Below, in pieces: positions 34,648 to 46,878 of a stretch of 64,000 nucleotides of DNA. The position numbers were made by a program, and so were the translations under genes. The stretch covers positions 146,279,917 through 146,343,916 of the forward strand of contig NC_088171.1 in NCBI RefSeq assembly GCF_028769735.1, written 5' to 3'. The DNA comes from Zonotrichia leucophrys gambelii (taxonomy: Eukaryota; Chordata; Aves; Passeriformes; Passerellidae). Within the stretch, counting starts at the first letter, position 1. Each line of letters begins with the position of its first letter. The notes below the pieces were generated by a model that made no database searches, had not been told where the DNA came from, and saw nothing but the letters and a program-made list of their open reading frames with translations.

Positions 34648-35094
34648 TATTATAAATTCACAGAGAGCCCTGTGACAGGAAGGAATGATGCATCTGACTC
34701 CATGCTCTCAGAAGGGTTACTTATTACTTTCTTATACTATATTATGTTAAAGAATACTATACTATACTATACTATACTATACTATACTAAAGAATACATA
34801 AAAGATACATACTGAATGCTAAAAAGATAATAATGAAAACTCATGACTCTTTCCAGAGTCCTGACACAGCTTGGCCCCAATTGACGAAAGAGTCAAAACA
34901 ACTCACACCAGAATCCAATCAGACAATCACCTTGGGTAAACAATCTCCAAACACATTCCACATGAGCCCAGCACAGGAGAAGCAAATGAGATAAGAATTG
35001 TTTTCCTTTTCTCTGAGGCCTCTTGCAGCCTTTCAGCTTCCTAGGAATAAAACCCTGAGTGAAGGAATCATGTTCAGAGAATGTGAATGTCACA
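34648..35094 (-). mobile_element. Solo LTR (ERVK-like), 447 bp, - strand, 6-bp target duplication
   Basis: A passerine LTR read on the - strand. It starts TGTGACATTCACATTC (right end), with a GGAGATTGTTTACCCA block and a GTGTCAGGACTCTGGAAAG block, then TTTAGTATAG repeats and CATCATTCCTTCC. Identical GAATAT copies flank it at 34642-34647 and 35095-35100. Six-base duplications are typical of ERVK/betaretrovirus-like elements. The distal terminus reads TA rather than TG on the + strand left end, one mutation from canonical. A pentamer has expanded inside (34754-34788). It is related to the LTR at 37443-37835, which lies in the opposite direction. Confidence 0.85.
34754..34788. repeat. (ATACT)7 expansion inside the LTR
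   Basis: Seven pure ATACT units. The sister LTR at 37443-37835 has only scattered AGTAT words at the same place, so the array grew after the copies split. It overlaps the TATA/poly(A) region of the LTR. Confidence 0.93.
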
Positions 35095-35100
35095 GAATAT

Positions 35101-37436
35101 ATCCATGGAGTTACACTCATTTGCATCAGTTGATGATCTCCCTGATGGAGTCTAGTAACCTTTCACCAGTGGTAGACAAAAATGGTGCTAAATGTAACTA
35201 AAAAATACAAATTGACTACCTTATATTTAAAGAGAATTTGAAAAGACTGTTGTAATTGCAACTGCCATCATTGCCTTGTGCTCTCCTTTGCAAATCCATC
35301 TGCTGTTTCCTACCTTATAACCTCTAAAACCCTCATAACTGGAAATCTTGCCTTACAGGGATCCTATTTCTACCTACAAGCATATTTTCAGCCATGTTTC
35401 AAAACAAAGTAAGATGATGTAGTCATCCATCATTGTAAATCCTAGCTAATATTAGCACCACTATTACAGATTGTTCCTAATTAAGAGGGAAAATTAATCA
35501 TTTGAATAAGTCATGGAAGACAAAAGAGGAAGAGAGAAAAATCTAGTTAAACTTAGAAAATACTTGTACTTTATAGAGAAAATAAGAAAGCAGTCCAAAA
35601 ATTGAGGCCAATTGCGACTAAAAGTGAGGACTCTCCTTTCTATCTTGCAACTGATACCAGATCTCAGTACAAGGTGCTTTAAAAATAACAGTGATGATAC
35701 ATGACTAAAACCTCTGCCTGTAAAAAAACCTCACAGAGACATAAGGAGCTTCTACCAATACACAGCACATTCTCAGACAGCTGGGTTTTTTTTAGAAATG
35801 CTGACAAAGCTCCATGTTTAAAAAGTAATTATGGGAGAAAGGTGTGTTTGTACAAAGGAGTTTGGCCTGAGAAAGATGCATCTAATTGAGCTGAAGTTGT
35901 GAATAAAGCAGGAGAAGCAAGGTGTTCCTCACAAGAGCTCACTGAAATGGAGGCTGATGGCAAACAACAATCATATTTGTCATTTGCTCTCTTAACCTTG
36001 GAAACTCAATAAAGAACTAAAGCCATGCTGTATTAGACCTCCTGTTTTCCACTATCTTGCTTGAAAAGACAGCAGAAGATAATTATATATTTCAAATATT
36101 TTCTATGTTGCTTTTGAGGCAGGAACTTCATTATCATGACTCTGAATGTGTTTATTTATTCAGATACCATTTATAATGCATCAAAGTTAACTTTTTCACA
36201 TTGTGCCCAAATGAACACTGAAAAAGTCAACCCTACAATAATTGAGGTCCCATAATCTGCTTTATGTCTGACTCAGTGATTGACACTCTTCAGCTGTATG
36301 GGAAATTATTCTTTCATTTGAGAAAAGATAATGAATAAATTTTCAATAATAATAATAATCAGTTTTTCCTGTGGCAGATTTTGACCTTTTGATGAAAACC
36401 TAAAAACACTTTGACCCTGAAATGTCACACTGGTGTACTCCGGGTTGATCCAGGAATCACAATTTATAAAGAAGAAAAGGAGTGTGAGACACAGAATTCG
36501 TGAGTCAAAGACACAGCCAAGCAGCCAGTCATGTGTCAGCTGAAGTTGGAAACACAAAATAATTTGAGTCTGAGCTTCCCCAGGAGACTTTAACTTTCAT
36601 GAACATTTAATTGAATGATAATTTGTACCTTTGATGCTGCCTCAGGAGATCTTTTTTTTCTTTTTTCTTTTCTTTTTTTTTTTTTTTTGTGAACTGAGTG
36701 TATTGTTGGCAGAGAGGCTATAGATATCTCATCACTGTAAACCAGCTCATATAAACACTCATCCACTGTAGACCAGCTTCGTTTTTCTCAGTGGAACTGG
36801 TCATTTAGACATGAAGTATATTTCCTTCCATTAGCCCTCTAAACCATCCAATTAATTTTTCTTTGAAAAGCAGAATTTTTTGTGCTTTCTTTTGCTGCAT
36901 AATATTTTATTGATCTAAAACATCACTAATTTTTCTTACCTTTTCCAGTTCTGATAGATCCCAAATACAAAGGGGATACCAGCTCAGTTCTAAAAAAAGT
37001 TTTTTATTAATGTGTATTTTCATGGACTTTTTTTGGCTGAAAATTACCTTAAGATATTTTTGTTCCCTGATATTTTTCCTCTCAAGAGGCCTCTTTACCT
37101 GCATTGGAAAAAAATTCTGGTGTTTCTGTGCAATAAAGCTTCTTTCTCTGAAGTCACAGCCTCTCTGTCTCAGAGGGTTCTGTGTTATGTCTGGGCTTTT
37201 TGTCCAAAGAGTTACCTCTGACATGGGTGCCAGGGAAGATTTGGTGGTGATTTTTGGAAAGCAAGAGAATAATGCAAAGTAGGCATTTTAGTGCTGTGGT
37301 GTAAAGAAATTGACTAGAGAGTTAGAGGGAGAAAATCACATTGTAGGCAGGACCTAGCTCTGAAAAATAAGGGCAAAACAATCTCTAGTTTTTAAAATAG
37401 TTTAGTGTGAGGTTTAAGTCATTAGGAATTGATGCT
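35101..37436. other. Unique intergenic DNA, no gene seen
   Basis: About 2.3 kb of AT-rich DNA with a T-rich tract at 36651-36688. Frames to 105 codons (36907-37224, -, with a shadow on the other strand) carry no recognised domain. Confidence 0.5.
36651..36688. repeat. T-rich low-complexity tract
   Basis: T-runs broken by single C residues, ending in a run of 16 or more T. Simple sequence, not a LINE tail, because no element abuts it. Confidence 0.9.
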
Positions 37437-37442
37437 ATCTTC

Positions 37443-37835
37443 TGCCACCATCATATTTTCTGGAAAAACCCTTTGCCAGGATTTTTTCTCCTGGGAAGAT
37501 GAGAAACTTCAGAGAAAAGTGAAAGCAATAATTATCTGATTTGTTTCTCCTGTGTTTTGCTGTTTTGGCATGTGGTTGTAGATTGTTTATCCAACAGGTG
37601 AATTGTTTTTACTTAATGACCAATCACAGTCCAGCCGTGTCAGGACTCTGGAAGCAGTCACGAGTTTTTAATTAGTAGCTTGTTAAGCCTTCTGTAAGAG
37701 CCTTTCTCTATTCATTAGTATAGTTTTAGTATAGCATTCTTTAATATACTATAATGTCATAAAATAATAAGTTGGCCTTCTAAGAGGAGTTGGATTCATC
37801 ATTTCCCTCCTGCCATGGGGGACCCTGAAAATACA
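37443..37835 (+). mobile_element. Solo LTR (ERVK-like), 393 bp, + strand, 6-bp target duplication
   Basis: A complete solo LTR: TG at 37443 and CA at 37835, flanked by identical ATCTTC at 37437-37442 and 37836-37841. Inside are GCCAGGATTTTTTCTCCTGG, a TTGTTTATCCAACAGGTG block, GTGTCAGGACTCTGGAAGC, TAGTATAGTTTTAGTATAG, ATAAAATAATAAG (poly(A) signal area) and CATCATTTCCCTCC, ending in GGGGGACCCTGAAAATACA. The wording matches a very abundant passerine LTR family and, more loosely, the - strand LTR 2.4 kb upstream. No viral genes remain. Confidence 0.92.
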
Positions 37836-37841
37836 ATCTTC

Positions 37842-39064
37842 TTTGTTGTATTCTTGGTTAGCAGTCAGCATTCACATTTGATTAGAGCAGTGCTTCAGGA
37901 GAATAAAAACCAAATTGATGTACCAGCTCTCACATTTTAAATGCATCCAGATGCAGAGCTTTGGAAGTAGAAAGCTGGATTTCTTTCATGGCGCCAAACA
38001 GGGAAGCAGCAGCTGAATTCCTGCATGGATGTACCAACCCACTGGATATCACACCTCAGCACCCAGCTGGGGAGCAGGTTTGGCACATGGAACCATTTCT
38101 CTACCATCAAGATACAAAATGAAAAAAGAAATTTGCTTTGAAAGGAATCAGCTTCCCTTACTTGGAGATGTGACTCTTCCCCTGAGAGTGAAGGTGATTG
38201 CTTCAGTGTGGGCACATCATGTGTGTGTGGCTGCAGCCAAATTAAATGGATTTGACTTGTTGAGACCATGTAACTCAGAATCCATAACACACCACAGCAG
38301 AACATCTCAGCCATTTTTTTGCAGAGGTACACAGAACAATGCTGTTTCTTAATTTTCTTCCTTCTGTATGGTTTTGTGGCAGACTATCTTTCTAATCTAT
38401 CAGTATTTATGAAATGCTCAGTTCTGAGTCCCAGGTAACTCAATTTCCTACAGAATATATAAATTGGAGATTGCTCTTTCTGTATAAATAACACATCCAG
38501 GAATTATTATGTTATCAGAAAGAGCTCAAAGAAATTTACAGGACAGAGTTTTGAAAGCAAGGTAGAGAACATTAGTATATAGCTCACAAACACTTGAAGA
38601 TTGAAAAGAATCTCTGCCTTAATTGCTTGAAAATAAATTTCCAATTAATTAAGGAAAAAAAAGAAGATGAGCTAAATAAGGATTCTCAATTAATAATCCT
38701 GAAAACTGAAATTAAATCTCAGTCATTAAACTCATGTAATGTCTCTGCACCTAATTATGATTTCCCCAGAATTCCTCTTAAATTTATATTTCACATTATC
38801 TGAACTTAATGGCCCTTTTATAATTGGAGAAGATGTAAACTTGGCTTCAGCCCCGTGCACTGGACCAATCCTCAGTGAGGAAACTACAAATGCATGAGCA
38901 GTGTGAGTAAAAAAACAACACTGAGCTGAACAGAGTGGGGAGAATGTCAACCCCTGGAACACCACTAAAGGTGTAGCTGTGTTTATGTACACATAGGTAT
39001 GTACAGGACATCCTCTGTAGCTTCCTTTTCAAATACTGCCATTTGTGATGGCTACAATACCCTA
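37842..39064. other. Unique intergenic DNA, no gene seen
   Basis: Overlapping frames of 131 and 107 codons on opposite strands at 37937-38352 have no domain I recognise. No element seen. Confidence 0.5.
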
Positions 39065-39173
39065 AAGAAAAAGGAAGGGAAAGAGAAAAGGAAAGAGAAA
39101 GAGAAAGAGAGGAATAAAAAGAAAAAGGAGAAGAAAAGGAAAAGAAAAAGACAAAGAAAAAGAGAAAAAAAAA
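39065..39173. repeat. Polypurine tract, about 110 bp
   Basis: Almost only A and G on the + strand (GAAA, GGAAA and GAAAA words), with single T and C interruptions. It accounts for the Lys/Glu-rich 60-codon frame there. Long polypurine runs can form triplex DNA and stall polymerases. Confidence 0.93.
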
Positions 39174-39732
39174 TTTTCTAAGGTTTTTTTTTCTGAACTC
39201 ATTTTATTATTAAAAGAATAGCAGTCTTACTAATTTTCTCTAACTTTCCCTGACAATTTAATGAAGTAAGCACATTATTCATGAAAATAAACCTAGAAGG
39301 AACCTGTAGGTATGTATGCAGCATGCTGGGGACTGAAGTTCTGACCTGTATAAAGCACAGCTGTCAAAGTTTTATCACCTGACCAGCAGAGCTTTCGGAT
39401 AACCCAAATTCCTGTTGTTTAAGGGGGACCAAATCAGCAGCTAAAGCCAGCACACAGCAATGATTTTATCTCTCATCTGCAAAATTGGAACTCTGTTCCT
39501 TCCTCAGCTCCTCAATGTGTACCTGGTAGGCATTTCATGGATGTCAGACCCAGTAATATTAAATTTCATTCTCAAACTCATCCTTAAAAATTTATGTCTG
39601 ACATCCTTCTGGATATATCCATTTAACAATAGAGATTCCTTGGCAAATTTGGGAAACTTGTCATCAGGATGTATCAGCCTATTAAAAATTTTAAATTACC
39701 CTGTGGATTAGGTAAATTAAGGCCCATGTTAA
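39174..39732. other. Unique intergenic DNA, no gene seen
   Basis: AT-rich spacer. Its last bases hold TTAA (39729-39732), a possible target duplication of the next element. Confidence 0.5.
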
Positions 39733-40079
39733 TGCCTTGTGTGTCAGTTTAGGGTTTGATGAAAAAGGAGGTCAAGAGACAGAGAGAAACCCCTGGAATA
39801 TCTAAAGGCAGCAAAACAAAGTGCACATGTGAAATCACAAAGGATTTTGTTTACTGTTGAGAGGTTCTAGCAGGATCTGTGGTTCCAACAAGACAGCTGG
39901 CTGTAGGGTAAGGATCCTAGAGAGACAGCTGGTTTGGGTGAGAAAAAGAAAAAATGGCAGCAAGATAACCACAGTGAAAAAATACACAGCACAGAAAAGT
40001 AGAGCCCCAGCTAAGATTTTTAAAGGAGCACAGTAAAGCAAAAGTTAATTTCCTTTTTGGTTCTGTTGGTGGTGGGACA
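39733..40079 (-). mobile_element. Possible solo LTR, about 347 bp
   Basis: The segment has TG...CA ends (TGCCTTGTGTGTCAG on the left, GGTGGGACA on the right) and TTAA on both sides (39729-39732 and 40080-40083), as a 4-bp target duplication would give. On the - strand it starts TGTCCCACCACC and ends with CATCAAACCCTAAACTGACACA-like wording that resembles passerine LTR ends. I see no clear AATAAA in either direction. TTAA is a common word, so chance is possible. Confidence 0.42.
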
Positions 40080-40425
40080 TTAATATGCTTAAAAGAGATG
40101 CAAAGTAAGAGATAAAAATATTGTTAGGATCTCTACAAGAGACAGTGAAAATACAATATATTCTTACAGGAACAAGCACAGGAAGAGCTTGGTCAAGATG
40201 AAAGGGCAGGAATCAGTGTCTACAGGGAACTCTGCTGTCCCATTACTTCTGGTGGAGGCTTCAGGCTTCAAACCCTGGAGCTATTTGCCTTCAGTTCAGC
40301 TGCTTGAACATGAATGGGTCATCTAATCTATTGCAGATAGATCCCAGCCCACATTTCATAAACCTTCTTTTCCAGCTCTGGGAGTATTAAATATGCCCAG
40401 GTATGTCTGACATCAAGCTAGAGCG

Positions 40426-40446
40426 AAAAAAAAAAAAAAAAAAAAA
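40426..40446. repeat. A-run, 21 bp
   Basis: Twenty-one A residues after GAGCG. No recognisable retroelement precedes it, so I do not call it a LINE or SINE tail. Confidence 0.95.
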
Positions 40447-41277
40447 CTTAGGAAAAAAAGAAAAGAACTCCACTACTCCCTTTTCTTTCTGATGCAAATG
40501 CCCATCATGTAAAATTTTGTTAATAGTGGTAAATTCATATGGAATGATCATTGAGAACAGTTTGTTCTTTCCACATTTCTGAGTCCAAATTTATTGCTAC
40601 TTGTCCATTTCAGCTGGCTGCTGTGTAGAACAAAAGCAAGAACTGGTACTAGAGAGAAACTCCAAGTAAGCTGCACAGAAATGGAAAAGCAGTTTCTGTC
40701 TCAACAGAGTGGGAAGATGTCAAGCCATTTAATACATTATTCTGGATTCTAAATATGTTTCTCAAGTGTGGAGCAGTATTTTAAGCTTGACAATAACCGA
40801 GGTTGCAAAAGGATTTGGGAGGCCTCTAATAAAATCTTTAATCAGCTGACAGAAGAATTTCATTAGGAAACATTATTAACATGGTTTATACAATGTCATG
40901 CTTTTGCCTGCATCCAGACAAAGCTATGTCTGTATTACTACTTCCACTTTTACTGCTTGGAAAGGCTCAAAGTTGGCCTTTCCATGATTCCCCATGGGTA
41001 TTCTCACAAGTAGTGGACTTAACACAGTACTTGACACTGTACTACAGCAAATAAATACAGCACAAGTTACTTCAGTGTTCAGTGGATTGTAATATTTTTG
41101 ATTGAAGATGGAAAATTATATCCCTCAGGCTGAGGCAGGGAATGACATTAGTGGCTCATCATTTTCTTACACAAATCAGGAAGGATGTAGGTGAGACTCA
41201 CAAATTTGAGATGGAGAAGTTTGTAAGATGTCAAGAGCTCCTCAGTAAATCAGTGGGTGGAGCTTGATGAAGCATGG

Positions 41278-41307
41278 TGATGGATGGATGGATGGATGGA
41301 TGGATGG
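41278..41307. repeat. (ATGG)n microsatellite
   Basis: About seven pure tetranucleotide units. Confidence 0.95.
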
Positions 41308-42347
41308 CTGAAAAGCCTTTGTAGATGTGGGTGAACAGGATCCTTTCACAGAGCTCAATTCAATAAACTGAAGATGCAGTTTGGGTTAATTACAGACTTG
41401 AAAGGTTTAGTTCCAGCATCTTAAGCCTTTCTTTGCAGACATCAGAGTCTACCCATGGCTATTTAACGCACACCATGGCCGGGGAAGGGAACAGGATGAA
41501 AGGACATATCAAAAGCAAATGATACTGCACAGTGTTAAATACTCACCAGAATCTTCATTCCAGAACTAAACCACAGGCTCCTGCTTAAAGCCTTTGTCCA
41601 GGTTAAAGCAAATTTTGGAATTTGTTTACATTTTTGCATTTTCAAACAGAGACATCTTTCATGGTTTAGGAGCAGAAGAGTTTTGTCAGATGCCTGATCT
41701 GATTCTACAACTTTCTGTAGATCTTCAAGGGAGTGTAGAGGGACTGCACTCCTCATGGAGGTGGTGCAGTTAAACTCTCAGCATAAGACAGGATGAATTA
41801 GGGTCACAGTGAATTTGGTAGATCTCACAGCAAGGCTTTCTTTTGACTCTCAGCTGCCTGGCAGAAAGGCTTGCTGATGAAAGCAGAGGTCAGAACTTCA
41901 CAGATGGAGATCAGTGAAGATCAATTCTTCTTCTTTCAAACACTTATCTTTAAACACAAACAGAATTTTTGAGTGTCATAAGATCAGCTTAACTACAGTC
42001 CATATAACCACAGGTAGAGTGCACTGTGTTTCTCACTCTTTTTTCTCATTTCTTTAAATTCCTGCAGTGTAACAGAATATTTATCCTAAAGCAGTTGTAA
42101 ATTGTTTACTTCTAGATGTGGATTTCTGCAGTTTCTGGCTGTGTTTTAATTTGGAAACCATTTCTAATTGCATGCTTGCAGAGAAAATTCTTGATGAGTA
42201 ATTTCTTTCTGTTTTACTCAATATAATGCAGTATATTTACATATTGGGAAGCAGGAGATAGCTGTCTGTGGCTTTCTATAACTACACCCAGGAAAAAAAC
42301 TCTAAGCAAAATGGGTATAATTTCCTGTGTTTAAAACATTTGTTTGG

Positions 42348-42500
42348 TTGCTTGGCTTTTTGTCTTGTTTGTTTTGGGTTTTGTTTGTTTTGGTTTTGTG
42401 TTTTTTTTTTTTTTTTTTTTTGGTTTTCTTTTTTGGGTTTTTTTTGTTTTGGTTTTTTGTTTTTTTTTTTTTTTTTTTTTGGTTTTGGTTTTGGTTTTTT
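42348..42500. repeat. T/G low-complexity tract (TTTTGG, TTTTTGT words)
   Basis: About 150 bp made almost only of T and G, with two T-runs of roughly 20 or more (42402-42420 and 42461-42480 regions) and phased GGTTTT words at 42480-42496. It explains the Phe-rich or Lys/Asn-rich frames of 79 to 119 codons crossing it, none of which is a gene. Confidence 0.95.
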
Positions 42501-42979
42501 CGGTTAGCTGGTGGAGCCCTGAGACCTGCTTTTGTAGGTGGGAAGCCTGGAGCATTGATCCAGGGGTACCTGCACGGGGAGAGGGGAAAACAGTAGATTT
42601 GAAAGATTGTACAGAAAATGTGAAATATGCCATACAAAAAACTCAATTTCTATTGCATAGTGCAAATTTCTCAACTGGGTTCAGCCACTGTTCGCACTAC
42701 TGAAGTTATCCATTGACAGAAATTCATGTTTTGTACACAGAGATTGACTTGCTGTGGTAAAGGAAGCCTGCTGAAATCCATAAAAACACTAGAACCTGTA
42801 ACAGGGTGCAGAGCTTTTCAACACTCTTGTGCTTTCCAGACTGACTAGATATCAGCATCTACTGTAAGAATAAAACCTGTTTTCTCCTTAATTTATCTGC
42901 TTCCATCCAACAAAGGATACCATATTTTCAGGAAGAGCCAGAGATAAACTACACTCACTTTCCCTTTCCAAAACTTCTC
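42501..42979. other. Unique intergenic DNA, no gene seen
   Basis: A short GC-richer patch (42510-42590) follows the T/G tract. No element or gene recognised. Confidence 0.45.
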
Positions 42980-43280
42980 ATATAATCATAGAATTCTTTG
43001 CCCTGGAAGGGACCTTAAAGATCATCTGATCATCATTCAAAACCCCCTGCCTTGGGCAGGGACACCTTCCCCCAGACCAGGTTCCTCAGGATCCCATCCA
43101 ACTTGGCCTTGAGCATTTACAGGGATGGAGCAGCCCCAGTTTCTCTGGGCAATGTGTGCCAGAGCCTCACAGTGAAGAATTCCTTCCTAATATCTAATCT
43201 AAAACTATTCTTTTTCAGTTTGAAGCCATTCTCCTTTATTCTACATTCTCTTGTAAATAGTCTCTCTCCAATCTCAGGGG
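42980..43280 (-). mobile_element. CR1 LINE 3' fragment
   Basis: A - strand CR1 3' end. The + strand gives TATAATCATAGAATTC (terminal repeat), CTGGAAGGGACCTTAAAGAT, CCCTGCCTTGGGCAGGGACA, CTTGGCCTTGAGCA, TCTCTGGGCAATG, TTCCTTCCTAATATCTAATC and GTTTGAAGCCATTCTCC, ending near CTTGTAAATAGTCTCTCTCC. A poly-T run follows about 90 bp further on. Confidence 0.95.
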
Positions 43281-43372
43281 ACTGATTGCTGTTCCAGAAG
43301 CCTGCAGCAAAGAGTTGAACCCCTAAATCTGTATCAGTATGTATGTTAGACACAGGGGAAGAGAAAGCTTTA

Positions 43373-43378
43373 TTTTTT

Positions 43379-43410
<32 letters not shown>
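43373..43410. repeat. T-run, about 38 bp
   Basis: Six T, AA, then 30 T. Not joined to the CR1, whose 3' end lies on the other side. Confidence 0.95.
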
Positions 43411-46400
43411 CAGTGGCAGCATGTTTGTGACTCATGAATTTTGTTTGGTAGAATTGCTTTAATAATTTAACCTTGCCAAAAGTGGCTGCTCCTCTCAGTA
43501 GTTTTTCATTATGAAAGATCCTCTGTGTCGCTCCTAGATAGTCTCAGGCCAATAAAAAGAAACTGATTATTACTTTTTTTTTTGTCAAATGGAAGAAAAA
43601 ACACCCAATGTGCTATAATAATAATGGCAATAATAAAAGATACTGACAATACTTAGAGATGAGCTGAATAAGCCCATGGACTGCATTATTTTTGGCAGTG
43701 TATTTTCATGTCCCTTCTTGAAGATACTGTTGGAGTGTAATGTATTCTGCCTTCCAGATGCACACTACTTTTAACTTTCATGTACAATATAAGCTAATAA
43801 CATCTCATGGCTTTTCAAGTGGAAGTTGCTCTTTGATAAACTGACAGTGATATGAGCACTCCTGCAAGATATTATTTTTGGAACAATGGAGAGAGAATCG
43901 GAAATTCTACGATTAGTGACAAATTTTCAGTGGCAATCATTGTATATTGCCAGTACTGAAATCAATAGCAGAATTCTAGAAATAATGTTCTACTCTGTGT
44001 GTGAAAAGAATGTGACCTATCATTAACACCTTCAGGCAAATAAGTGATGATTTAGGGCACTTAACAAAAGCTCATTTGTCTCTCAGGCTTTTGAAAATGA
44101 GGACAGGAACTGTAATAGCAACAGTGGGGAAATTTTTGGACACATGAGAGATTTGAGATTGAAATTTCCTGTTGGAGTACTTTTTTACTGTACTGTTGCA
44201 CTTAAGTTGTACTTTGAAGTTACATCAAGGGCATCCAGAGTGTGCAGATAACCAGTCTCTGTCAAGTCCTAACACTAAAAAATGAATCACAGAAATATGC
44301 TGTTACTTAGAACAGATGTTTTTATATTACCATTATAAACTTATAGAATTAGAGCCACTCAAATTAATAAATGTCAATAAAAATGCCACTGAGATCATGA
44401 ACCTCAGCATAAAAATGAATTACACAGATAAACACTCTCCAGTTGTATTCTAGCCATTACTCAGACTGTTAATCAGAGTGTGATCCATTTAACACCCTTC
44501 CCTTCTGCTAAAAATGAGTCCAGTGTCCAAAAAGGAGGAATGACAGATCCAAACATTTAGCCTATCCATTCCTTCCAAGTGGTCAATAAAGTTAATTTAG
44601 GACATTTTGGTGTCATAGACACCCAATCCTTCACATCTTCTAACAAAAGGCAGAGTTCCATGCCAATATTTTGACCAGATAAATCTCTCCATGTTCCTTC
44701 CACAGGTCTCTAAAGAGGGAACGTCCTTGTCAACCAGGTGTCTCCATCAGTTTGGGATGTGTTCCAATAGCACTCTATTTCATGCAGGCTTTTAAATTCT
44801 GCTGTGTGGATGTTCAGCACTACAGATATCCTGTCAATACCTCTGAATGAGTTTCTCTGTTTCAACTCCTCCATTTCATACCCATAAATTGAATCTCATA
44901 TTATCCTGTTTTTCTCTTACAAGAGGCTGGATAGAAGGTGTATCGAGCCATTAGGTAATTTCCAAGGTACATTAATAATCTTACCAGAGTGTAAGAACAA
45001 GCTCACAAGTGCCAATATTCAAAGTTAAGTGTTGTGCTTGGAGGTGTCCCAGTGCTCTTGAGGAAGGATGAATAACATACAATAATGTAAATGACAATGC
45101 TTTCACTAAACAATTATTCTCCATAATGTTCCACAAAAGGAACACAGAAATAGATACCCTGGGTCCAAAGAAGATTTTTTGAATCAGAATGTCAGAAGCA
45201 GACACACCAATCTCTTCAGCAAACACAAATGAAGTCCCTTTAGAGTTACCCTACAAACACTAGCTTTTATAATAAATGGATTTGAAATCAGACTCAAGTC
45301 AGAGCTAAGGCTCTCTTCAGAGTCAAGAAAAGAAAATTCCATCAGTTTGCACCAAATTCACAGTATGAAGCTTCTGGTGATCTCAGTGGTGGGCATTTAA
45401 AATTCTTATGTACTAAATCTGGAGCCACATTTCCCCTCTGTGATCTGGCTGCCCCAGCCTGTGCTCTGCCAGCACAGCTGCAGAGGAGTCCTTTCCCTCT
45501 TGAGGTGCAAACCCCAGTGTTAATCAGGCCAGCACAGGGTGCAAAACATCAGCTCCCCCCAAATACTGCTCAGCAGTGGGAGAATTCCCTTCCTGAGGAA
45601 GCTTCTTCGGACTGGGATGCAGGTAGGAGCCCAAACTCATCTCTCTTTATTCCCTGGATGAAAAATGCTGCAGGTATCTCTGAAGTTCCCTTCTGACCAG
45701 AATTTTCTCTCATCTAGGGCCCAGTGAGAGTTCTGCACAAAGACACAGACGTTCTTCTTTTTTTTTGCCTTCAGGCATATTTCAGCTTTTTTTCTTTTAT
45801 TTTAAAGGTTCATCCATCAAAACACAGACAATTGTAGATGTGACTATCTTGGCAAGTCTGTGTGATCATTACAAAAGGGGAGTGGGAGATGATGATGACA
45901 GCTGTGTTTTTTGGAGAGAGAGGCAGGAATTTTAGGTCTCATTTGATTCCTCACTTTTACCGGCTTTTGCAAATGGCAGGAAGATTGCAACATCTTCATT
46001 CCCAGAACAATATCAAATCTGTAAAGCCTCAAATATCACAGAATTACTTTTAAACTCAGATACCATTCCCAGTCACTATACAAAGGATATTAATGCTGGG
46101 ATTAAACTACAGAATGACATCAACCAAATTAATTTTCTCCCCTTGTACACCCATGTTCACCACGTTCTGTATCTTGTCTGAAGTATGAATGAAAATTAAT
46201 TTCCTATGGAGGGGGAATGGCTGTGAGAAATATTGAAGCAATTAATTACTGTAGATTTTGCTCTTCTTGACCAAGGCATTTCTATTTTCTTAACACTTAA
46301 TTGATGATGAGTTTTTAAGTAATGGAATAAGGAGAAGCTGAAGTGATTTTATGTAGAATTGGGTTATGCTCCCCTTCTTCCTCCACATCATCTGGGATGC

Positions 46401-46878
46401 TTGATGACATTTTAAAAGGGAGTTTCACAAGGTTAAAACTTATGGAGTATAATATGTAGGTTCTTGAGAAATAGGTGTTGGTTTTCCTCAAATATCAACA
46501 AAAGATGGAGCATGCTGAAAACAACAAATGCATTTTAAAAGTGCAATAAATAATGGTTGAAAATTATGATTGACTTTTAAATTATAACCAAAAAATATTA
46601 GATCTTCAAAGGGTCATTATGTACTTTCCTTTTTTACCAATTACATATTGAAATTAGAATGTAAGGTTTCAATATATCCTTCACAACTCTGTCTGCATGT
46701 CAAAATAAATTCACCTTATGCAATTTTCTTGCAAAGCTGATTTTCCCTTCTATCACATGACCATCAGAAAAGCAGAGTGAATACTCATTTGTATGAGTAT
46801 GTACTTGGATTTGTACATATCTGGATTTTTCATGCTGTAAAGAACAGCAACACCTCTGCTCTTATCCAAGCATTACAA
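43411..46878. other. Unique intergenic DNA, no gene seen
   Basis: About 3.5 kb without recognised elements. A GC-richer patch at 45430-45640 ends in a good donor match (GATGCAG then GTAGGAG, about 45624), but its acceptor match is weak. Confidence 0.5.

Larger units (their letters stand above)
40084..42347. other. Unique intergenic DNA with simple repeats
   Basis: No gene recognised. A run of 21 A lies at 40426-40446 and an (ATGG) repeat at 41278-41307. Confidence 0.5.

Noticed and set aside
40426..40446. Poly(A) tail of a LINE or SINE
   Set aside because: No recognisable element precedes it, and avian CR1 does not end in poly(A).
42268..42703. Phe-rich and Lys/Asn-rich frames of 79 to 119 codons
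   Set aside because: Pure consequence of T/G low-complexity DNA.
45430..45640. Coding exon ending at the GATGCAG/GTAGGAG donor
   Set aside because: Donor is good but the acceptor match is weak, and the only long frame relies on a GTG start without support.
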